Shown here in pieces: positions 56,417-64,000 of a DNA stretch of 64,000 nt. The translations under genes were made by a program, and so were the position numbers. How positions within the stretch are numbered: position 1 is the stretch's first letter; every line of letters starts with the position of its first letter. The notes under the pieces were generated by a model. That model made no database searches and was not told the origin of the DNA. It was given only the letters and a program-made list of their open reading frames with translations. This stretch comes from Fusarium oxysporum f. sp. lycopersici 4287 (lineage: Eukaryota > Ascomycota > Sordariomycetes > Hypocreales > Nectriaceae): the NCBI RefSeq assembly GCF_000149955.1, contig NC_030986.1, forward strand, positions 4,401,333 through 4,465,332. Direction: 5' to 3'.

Positions 56417-57985
56417 ATGGCACTACGAGAAGAGCCTAAGGTTATTCGACCAATGAGTAACTTGTATGGACCCTTTCAACTCCTATCAGCTGGACCAAAT
56501 CTAACTATAAAGCAGAGAGCTGTACCACTCAGCCTTACACACTTTGCGTCATAGCTGTGGGTACCGCAGTGGTCTGTCGTTATAGCCTCCCAAGTCATCT
56601 CATTGGCGGCTCATTTGAGACTATTCGAAATGCCTTCCATCGGGCTATGGCACTTACAGTAGTTGAACACCCCATGCTGCAAGTGGGTATCCTTAAACGA
56701 GAACTCAGCTGTACCTTCATGGATTGAGCTGGAAAATGTCGATCTTGGTCTACATATTAGCTGGCAAGAGATCAAAGCTTCTGATGACTATGAGAGTTCC
56801 TTGAAGCATGAGATTCGGAGCCAGCTCGATACTTGGTTTATAGATGTCGAAACAAAGCCAGGATGGAGGGCCTCTATCCTATGGCCAGAAGGTAACATCC
56901 AGTCATTGGATGTTATTTTCTGCTGGAACCATACCAACTTCGATGGTGTAGGGGGCAAGATCCTGCACCAGACCTTGTTACGCAACCTCAATGACTCGAA
57001 GACTGATCATGAACCTGATTTGGAAGGAAACGTCCTTCATCTTCGTAGTACTGCAGACAGGTTTCCCCCTCCTCCAGAGGCGCTCATCAAAATCCAGATT
57101 TCTTGGGGCTTTGCTTTGTCGACAATCTGGAAAGAACTCAGGCCTCCAATTCTTGTGTCAAACGATCCAACCCAGGCCAATTGGGCCCCTATTCGCCAGG
57201 AGCCCTACCAAACCGAGTTCAGAACGTTCTCGATTGAGGATGCAATGCTGAAGAAGGTACTGAGCAAATGCCGAGCACATAGTACTACCATTACAGGCCT
57301 TTTGCATGCCCTGCCGCTGGTATCGCTTGCCCTGCAATTAGATGAGGGCAAGAAGCATCACAAACAAGAGGCAAAGTCGATGTTTGCTATCAGCGCATTG
57401 GATACACGTCGCTTCATCCCCACCAATTCTGAGGCATACCCTTGGCACGTTCCTAGTACGACCATGGACAACCAGATGACACTTGTTAGCCACATGTTTG
57501 GTGAGAACCTAGTCGCAGAAATCCGCTCTAAAGCCAAAGGAATACCGACACAATCACATGCCATGACTCAACTCGAGAATTTTGTCTGGGCAGCTGCTGT
57601 GCAAGCTAGAGAGGATATCCAGAACAAACTCGACAAGGGCATGGAAAATGACCCTTCAGGCTTGATGAACTTCGTCAAAGACTGGCGTGTTCAAAAGAAG
57701 CAGCAGCTCAAGAAGCCCCGAGTAGGTGCCTGGGGTGTATCCAATTTAGGAACACTCGATGGGGCCATTGAAGGCTCAGGCTGGAAGATCGAGAGAGCTG
57801 TGTTTCAGCTGAGCTGTGAACTCACTTCGCCTGTGTTCCATATCAGCTCGATTAGCGTTAAGGGTAAAGAGATGTGCGTTGATGTCAGTTGGCAACAGGG
57901 TATCATCGATGCTGAGATTGGAGACACACTCGCGTCCGATATGGAGGCCTGGATAAGGTTCCTTGGCGCCGGGGGAGAGGAATGA
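56417..57985 (+). CDS. Alcohol acetyltransferase (AATase family), with two 1-nt frameshifts
   Basis: Exon 1 is 56417-56463 (MALREEPKVIRPMSNL) and exon 2 starts at 56513 after a 49-nt intron (GTATGG, branch CTAAC, AAAG). Early exon 2 reads RELYHSALHTL, then the frame must shift near 56547 to give AVGTAVVCRYSLP and VVEHPMLQVGI. It shifts again in TTAAAC near 56695 to give NENSAVPSWIELENVDLG and onward to TGA 57985. The catalytic motif HTNFDG fits HxxxDG of the condensation-type acyltransferase fold. Other family segments are VSNLGTLDG and SWQQGIID. Members of this family make acetate esters from acetyl-CoA and alcohols or deacetylate-protect metabolites. With one base fewer at each site the protein is about 505 residues, the family's usual length. 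Both shifts are insertions, as in SSU72 and SPA2, which favours sequence error over pseudogene. Confidence 0.78.
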
Positions 57986-59920
57986 TGAAGGACCTCAGCC
58001 GAAAAACTGAAGACATTGATTGATTGAATCAGGGGGTCAAAAACAATTAGGTCAAGAGCCCTCTAAGTTTATCCTCAACTTATCCTAAACTTGTCCTAAG
58101 GTATCCTAAACCAATCCAAGGCTGTGTAAACAATTTTGTAGCCTAGGATCAAGTTGTGTGGCCTCCTCTGTGGGAGAGATAGGAGACGAGGAACGCAGGT
58201 TGGAATGTTTGAGGGCGTCATGAATGACATGACAGAGAAATGAGGTCAAGTAGTGACCAAGTCAAGTTATGTTATGCTTCTATTTAGTATGCCGTAATGT
58301 CTAAGACATTCATAATAGTACAAATTGGTTGGTCACAGATCAGAATCTCTCAGTCCCTTGATCGATCAACTATACGGAGTAAAATGGGATTTTACTATTA
58401 TATTTCCACTTATAATATCTTATCCTATTTATGATTCTTATGATATTGTGTTGTCCATTATCAACTTATTCCGGCTTGTAGGTCCGGGTGGCTGTACAAG
58501 TACCTTGCCTAGCCGCGCACCAAGCACGTGCCGACTTTACCAAGACCCGCCTATCCCCAGCGCCTCGCTCGGCAACCCGCTAAGCTTTGAACGCCTGACC
58601 AGGATCATTCGTCAAATCAGAGCTCGCAAGAAAGAGTCGCTTTTGCTGGTTCAGGGGCAGGGGGCCCTGGGGCGGTTGACGGGTGCATTGACTGGAGCTC
58701 TTTAGCAAAGCGCAGTGTGCTCAGTGGACCGGACCTTGAATAAGGTGCCCAGGCTTAAGCTCAGGTTGCATCGAGATTGGTTGTTCTGCTTATTTCCCGT
58801 CCGTCCCCTTGCATGGGGTCATATCATTCCATCTGGTGCTTTACACTTGAGCGGCAGATGCGAGAAGCCAATTCGATGTCTCGATATCAACCAAGCCAAA
58901 GTGGTAGCTGGAAGATCAAAGTTGGCCCAACTACTATCAACTATTGTTCGATAAACCAATTCCGAACAATGCCTTATCCAGTCTTGGTGGACTCAAGAAA
59001 TTAACACTCCGTCTTGAACGATTTAATAAATTGCCAGACCGGGGCACCCGGACATTCTGGATTCTCACCCCAGAAGACAAAGACCGAGAACTCATTTCCC
59101 GTAAAGATCTCACTCACTGTGCTATATCTGTGTGATGTCCACTCGTTCGCCTCGGATTGTCCACCCAAAACTTGGGGCACCTTGACTTTTACTGCACAGT
59201 ACGTACGCTATTTTCTAGAACAAGTTAAGCTGAGTGAGGTCAGGTCCAGTTGATGATGATGGTGGAGTTGTCCCCTGAACATCCATCCAACCACGCCCGA
59301 TCCGGTCTAAACCCAACTTGACTTGAACCCCCTTTTGGATCCATGGAATTGGGGTCGGTCAGGGTCAGTTGATGAATTCACTTGAGTTGATTGACTTGAG
59401 TCGATCGTTGGTTGATCTGCATTGCATTCTTTCTTTCTTTGTCCTTCTTCTTTGATTGTCCTTGATTCATTCTCTTTCATCCAACTAATCCATCATTTAT
59501 ACCAAAAAGGAAGAAGCAAATAGACAAGGATTGGCAAGAAGTACCTTGCTTTCCCCTGCTCTTCGACTCGTATCATTTCTTTCAATTCACCGTATCTTGA
59601 CTTCCATCTCCCAAATATCACCACCCCATCATTCATTCCTGCCATTGAGCCACACTCCAAACCGTCCGCTTTTCGTCGCTTCCGGCCACCTGCTGAAGCT
59701 TGGCGCTTCTATCGCCCGTCACCCCTGAAAGGTAGCCAAAGTTGTGGGGGAACCTTGGTAAAAGATTCCAACCATCAGGTACAGGTAGCCTGCAGCCTGC
59801 ATTCATTTCGACCCTGTCCCCGTGTGGCGTCCATATGAGACAGGCGGCTGGTGCTGTTCCAGTTCCATCTCCCTCCAGCATCATCTCAGTTTCGCATTTC
59901 TGTCATTTTTTCCCTCCATC
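57986..59920. other. Intergenic region upstream of SPA2
   Basis: About 1.9 kb with no supported gene. A cluster of TCCTAAAC/TCCTAAGG words at about 58068-58115 repeats the dispersed motif. The stretch from about 59425 to 59500 is rich in CTTT and TTC runs, typical of a fungal promoter. The remainder before 59921 is a likely leader. Confidence 0.5.
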
Positions 59921-62788
59921 ATGAGCATCAGCCTGGGACGCAATGCGCCGTTGTCCCCGATCTCTCTAGGCGGTAGCGAGTTTTCTGTCTCGAAGTATCA
60001 AGGTCCCGAAGACGGCCCCTATCCCAACGGTCGCTCCAATCTCGCATCGCCCCCGAATTCGGGTGGCTCCAACAGCACCATGAGTATCAACGGTTTCCCG
60101 AGCGCTCCTATCAACGGCCCAGGACCTGGACCCGGGCCCGGGCCTGGCCCTAGAAGCACTGGAGGTCCCTCGCCGCCTGCTTCAATTGCTCGGTCGAGTA
60201 ACGGCACCCAGCTCTATGCTCGCAGCGAAAGTGGTCGTAACAGCGTCCGCGCGATCTCGACGAGTCCGTCCTCAGCGAGCACTATGTTGCTCTGCGCGCT
60301 TTTCTCAATACCCGCGACCCAAATCACAAGCAGCAGCCCAATAAAGCCCGCGACAAGCTTTTGCGCCTTTCCTCGGTTCAATTTTATGAGCTGAGTACCG
60401 ATGTTTTCGACGAATTGATAAGACGACAGGCCACTGCCAGGGCTCCGCCGAATGCTCCAAATGGTCCTCCTTCCTTTCTGCTGCCCGAGAAGAACTTTCA
60501 CCCAAAGCGAAACCAGGCTCGCCAAAGGCTATCGTCTCTTGGCCCACCACGATTCCGAGATCTAGCCGCCGATGTCTATCACGAATTAGAACGAAGATTC
60601 CCTCGATTTGTAGGAGCCGATCTCGCCCGTACTGGAAGCCCCATGTCAATCAGGGGACCGGGTACTCCAATTAATGGTAATGGCTTTCCCCCTCGAGGTC
60701 AAAGCCGCATGAGGAGACCCTCTGATGCACCATCTATGAGAGGTCCTGGACCGACAGATGCTTACGGTATGCCAGCATCACCAGGTGCCCAGAATGGCGA
60801 TTACGGACGCCCAACCCCGAAACAGCTCAATCAGAATAACACGATCGTTCCGAATAAAAGTATAATGCTCGAAGAAGACGACGAAGGTGAAGGATTCACA
60901 GAACCGGACCCGAACCGTGAGAGCAAACGGAGTGCTGGAAGCGGTGTGACTTCGGAGGTTTGTGCCGCAACATTTTGGGAAGAACAAGACTCCTAACATA
61001 TCACAGGCCGATAAGAAGCTCATCGAGGACTATCAAAATCAGGTACGAGAACTACGTGAGAAACTGGACAGCATGGAAGATGCTATGAGGAAGAAGGAAG
61101 ACGAGATGAACAGTGCGCTGGATCAGGAACGTTCTCGATCTGCTACTACCAACCAGGAGAAACAGGAGTGGAATGACCTGAGACTCAACCTTGAGAACAA
61201 GCTAGCTGAGGCGCAAAACTTGAACGACTCCATGAAGCAAGAACTGCAACGCGTACGAGAGGATCACGATATTGAAATACAAAGACTTAGGGACGACGTG
61301 GCCGCAGCACATGAATCAGCACGTAGCACTGGACCTGTTGCATCAGATTCAGACCTTCAGCGGGAAAATGATGAGCTTCGACAGGAACTCCGAGAACAAC
61401 AGCAGGTCACAGAAGAGGTTCGAAAAGAGGCACAGGAATTCTTGCTTGAGATGCGCCAACTTTCCCAACAGAGTGGCTCAACACATGAACGACACGCAGA
61501 GCTGGAACAGACAATTGAGAGACTCGAGCGCGAGGTTCACGAATGGAAGAACCGATACGCGGGCGCAAAAACGCAATTGCGACATATGCGCGCATCTTCC
61601 GCTGGTCCTGGAATTGAACATGATGCAGCAAAGCATGTCCGGGAAAAGGGATTCATGGATGACCGTGGGCTTGTTAAAGATGTTCACGTCACCAAGTTTC
61701 AAATCGCCATTGACGAACTACTGCAAAAAGCACGAACTGAAGACCCAGAAAAGGTTATCGACGCAATGAAGCAAGTTGTTGTCAGCGTCCGCCGCATTAC
61801 CAAGGACATCGAGGTCCCACAGAATAATGATGAAGACTTCGCACAGCAACAGGCCAAGATCAGATCCAAGGTATCTTCTACCGCAAACAACCTCATCACA
61901 GCCTCCAAGAACTTTGCCCATAGCGCTGGAATGTCCCCCGTATCACTGCTCGATACAGCAGCGTCACACTTGGCTGCGGCCATCGTGGAGCTTCTTGGCC
62001 TGGTCAAAATTCGGACAACTCCCGCTGAAGAATTGGATGATGACGATGGAACTGTAACTCCTGCGGATTCCAGTGGACTCTTTTCTCCTGTAGCTACTGA
62101 GCATCCTTCGACTACTCAAGGCGGACTCCCTCCTCCACCGCCCTTCCAGGGTCTTGGTGGTATGCGAGGAAGCATTGACTCTTCGGCATATAGTCCTTTA
62201 GGCTCACCTCGCCAATCCGCGGAGCCATATTCTGGAAGGCCCATGTCCAAAGCGAGCGCAGTACCAATCGGGCTCGGGCATTCCAACGCGAACAACCAAG
62301 CCAATGGGCAAGGATCGCATCAGCTGGATCCCCGAGCCGCCGAAGACCTCAAAGTCAGTTACCCTTCGACGCTAGATCATCGACATCACTAACCAGCTAT
62401 TCAGCTCTACCTTGAAGATCAGAATGCCCTCCTTTCAACCGACATCCAGCAGCTTGTGAACACCATCCGGGGTGATGCTGAGATGCGACAGATCACTGGC
62501 GAGATTGGCTCTATCAACGCCGTTGTTAGCAACATCATCTCAGAAACACAAGCCTACGGCCTAGGCGAAATGGCAGCCCCGTTGGCAAACTGTAGAGCAC
62601 GACTACTAGAGGCTGCTGACCAAGGCCAGGATATGGCCAACATTGGCATGGACACCAACTCTCACGAATGGCGCATGTGGGTACAAACCTTGCCACCCAT
62701 CGCGTTTGGGCTGGCGCGTGAGGCCAAGGAGTTGGCTCAACAAGCCGACGATATGGCCAGACCCGGACGACCTGATGACTTTTCGTAA
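59921..62788 (+). CDS. SPA2: Polarisome scaffold SPA2, with a 2-nt frameshift
   Basis: Exons: 59921-60957, 61007-62353 and 62405-62788, with GT-AG introns of 49 and 51 nt. The N-terminal 105 residues are disordered with a Pro-Gly repeat. Two Spa2-homology repeats follow (LLRLSSVQFYELSTDVFDELIRR and LSSLGPPRFRDLAADVYHELERR), the family hallmark that binds MAP kinase kinases in yeast. Next come an acidic linker, a long coiled coil (about 61010-61600), a helical middle region (KFQIAIDELLQKA), a Pro-rich stretch and a conserved C-terminal helical domain. Spa2 organises actin and exocytosis at hyphal tips. Near 60247-60254 the CGCGCG run has two bases too many: the frame upstream ends ...GRNSVR and the true continuation DLDESVLSEHYVALRAFL is in another frame. 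Without them the protein is about 921 residues. Confidence 0.9.
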
Positions 62789-63079
62789 TTACCTTTCACT
62801 TCATTTCTAAAAATCCGGACTTTGCCTTTGCAACCGGAAAACGCTTTATACCCCCTGAACGCCAGTTTTAACGCTGTATTAGCTATTTGATGCTGTCCTA
62901 GTTTTTCGTCTTGGATTGGTCGATGATATCGGGACAACGTTGAACGTTTCTCGACAATGAGCGGGTTGAGATGAAAAGGGACATTTAGTTGGGTAATGCT
63001 GCACGTGGAAAGCATGGGAACGGCGTTAGGATTGCTGTTGGTAATGCATTGTGCAGACAGACATAGGCCCTGGATTGAG

Positions 63080-63097
63080 TATATATATATATATATA
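63080..63097. repeat. (TA)n microsatellite
   Basis: About nine TA dinucleotides in a row. Confidence 0.85.
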
Positions 63098-63453
63098 AGT
63101 GTGCCGAGTACCAAGAGGAGGATCAAACATGGCTTTGATATTTGTTCAAAGCGAGTTAGATGACGTCCTCCAGTTCAGACAAGACTATACGATGGACGAT
63201 GATAATAGAGATAGACGAGAAATGGAATGTTATCGACTATCTATGATATACTTGAGTGTGGTCTTGTGTTCTAGAGACAATCTCAGCTCTCTCTGCCTAC
63301 TCATGAATATGCTCCGGTTATACGAAACTTTTCTAACATCACCCTAAAAACCAGGGGTACTCTTGCAAGTTCAACCATAAGTCTAAGTCTAGGTTTAGAG
63401 ATAGATCAGAGAAGCGTTGATAGGGGAGTGTGTATATTATGCGACCATTAGTC

Positions 63454-63455
<2 letters not shown>

Positions 63456-63501
<46 letters not shown>
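63456..63501 (-). repeat. Poly(T) tract of 46 bases (poly(A) on the minus strand)
   Basis: An uninterrupted run of 46 T, by far the longest homopolymer in the window, 81 bp downstream of the stop codon of the leftward edge gene. Confidence 0.97.
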
Positions 63502-63502
<1 letters not shown>

Positions 63503-63582
63503 AGAGGGATGGTAATTCTTATGAGGCAGAACCATTCTCCATCTGTGTTGTTACATGTTCCCGACCAAGACGTCTCGAGTTA

Positions 63583-64000
63583 TCATGCTCTTCGACTATC
63601 AAACATTTCCCTCGCAAAGCCTCTACTAATTCTCATAGAGCGTGTCAGTATGACGGGTAATTTCTTCCAGCCATTTGTTACAAACCACCAACTTGCCACA
63701 CCGCCAGCTGCAAGACCAGTGAGGCTGATGAACCACATGTCCCAATTTCTCGCCTTCCATATCGGCATACGCATATCCGCTGTCTGTAGATGCATCGGTC
63801 GCAACTCAACCCCATTCTTGAATCGAAGTTCTTGATCTATCATTACTTCCTCGATAAGATCAGTTGCAAGGTGTTTGCGTTTAGAGTTGAGGGTTGCTAT
63901 TCCTTGCATACGACGCACGTTCATGGCAAAGGAGCCATCTTTGTCAGCTATGATGCTTGCAATGGCGGAGGAGATGGAGGATGGTGTGAGGTAGGATTTA
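63583..64000 (-). CDS. C-terminal part of an unidentified membrane protein, cut by the window edge
   Basis: The minus-strand frame is open from the edge (64000) to TGA at 63583, about 139 codons. It continues upstream of the internal Met at 63924 (SYLTPSSISSAIASIIADKDGSFA), so that Met is not the likely start. The visible part has a basic region, then one probable membrane helix (WFISLTGLAAGGVASWWFV, with Trp at both borders) and a short basic C-terminus (GWKKLPVILTRSMRISRGFAREMFDSRR). I do not recognise the family. The coherent frame and the helix make a real gene likely. Confidence 0.6.
   Translation of the reverse strand, partial: KSYLTPSSISSAIASIIADKDGSFAMNVRRMQGIATLNSKRKHLATDLIEEVMIDQELRFKNGVELRPMHLQTADMRMPIWKARNWDMWFISLTGLAAGGVASWWFVTNGWKKLPVILTRSMRISRGFAREMFDSRRA

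Larger units (their letters stand above)
62789..63582. other. Convergent intergenic region
   Basis: The 3' flanks of SPA2 and of the leftward gene at the window edge. It contains an AT microsatellite and a long T tract, listed separately. Confidence 0.5.

Noticed and set aside
1..64000. tRNA, rRNA and CRISPR arrays
   Set aside because: I looked by eye for tRNA B-box words (GGTTCRA..) on both strands, rRNA-like sequence and spaced repeats, and found none that fold or repeat properly.

Overview
This window is nuclear DNA of a filamentous ascomycete, most likely Fusarium or a close relative in the Sordariomycetes (inference). Introns are short (47-70 nt) with GT donors, CTAAC/CTGAC branch points and AG acceptors. 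There are polarity and CTD-phosphatase genes of fungal type, and a DNA transposon with C-to-T decay typical of repeat-induced point mutation (RIP).

Left part (1-17 kb), gene-poor. It holds the 5' end of an F-box-like gene (minus), an unrecognised coiled-coil gene with a strong nuclear localisation signal (minus, 1094-2209), and about 10 kb with little protein coding. Inside that stretch is a 58-residue cysteine-rich ORF behind a TATA box and a leader of about 440 nt with no ATG. Next come a decayed SNF2-type helicase pseudogene with its promoter still visible (12.5-14.3 kb), a tiny three-exon gene (14.8-15.1 kb), and an SDR/NmrA-like oxidoreductase with four exons (16.1-17.3 kb).

Middle part (18-42 kb), mostly housekeeping and membrane genes: the ribosome-associated Hsp70 SSB (six exons), a Ser-rich protein with two C-terminal membrane segments but an in-frame TAG, an F-box protein, a SprT-like metalloprotease with an overlapping uORF, an MFS transporter (five exons), and an M28 glutamate-carboxypeptidase-like membrane peptidase. 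A 180-bp relic of the transporter's 3' end lies in inverted orientation just after the peptidase.

Transposon island (42.3-46.4 kb). A stop-bearing relative of the coiled-coil gene sits beside a nested insertion: a 2.9-kb pogo/Fot-like element with perfect 92-bp inverted repeats has inserted at a TA inside a 0.3-kb element with related ends. The transposase reads through in one frame apart from TAA/TAG codons and substitutions that all fit C-to-T change on the coding strand.

Right part (46.8-64 kb): mitochondrial cytochrome-b5 reductase MCR1, the SH3 adaptor NBP2, the CTD phosphatase SSU72, an alcohol acetyltransferase, the polarisome scaffold SPA2, and the 3' end of an unidentified membrane protein. 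A homopolymer-ridden segment (52.78-53.09 kb), a 133-N gap, and small insertions breaking SSU72, the acetyltransferase and SPA2 all lie in 52.8-60.3 kb. These breaks look more like assembly error than biology.

I see no biosynthetic cluster, CRISPR array, rRNA or tRNA. The genes do not form a pathway. The most informative signals are the transposon nest with strand-biased decay, the coiled-coil gene family, the small cysteine-rich gene with its ATG-free leader, a seven-unit 21-bp tandem array, and a dispersed family of CCTAA-containing repeats.
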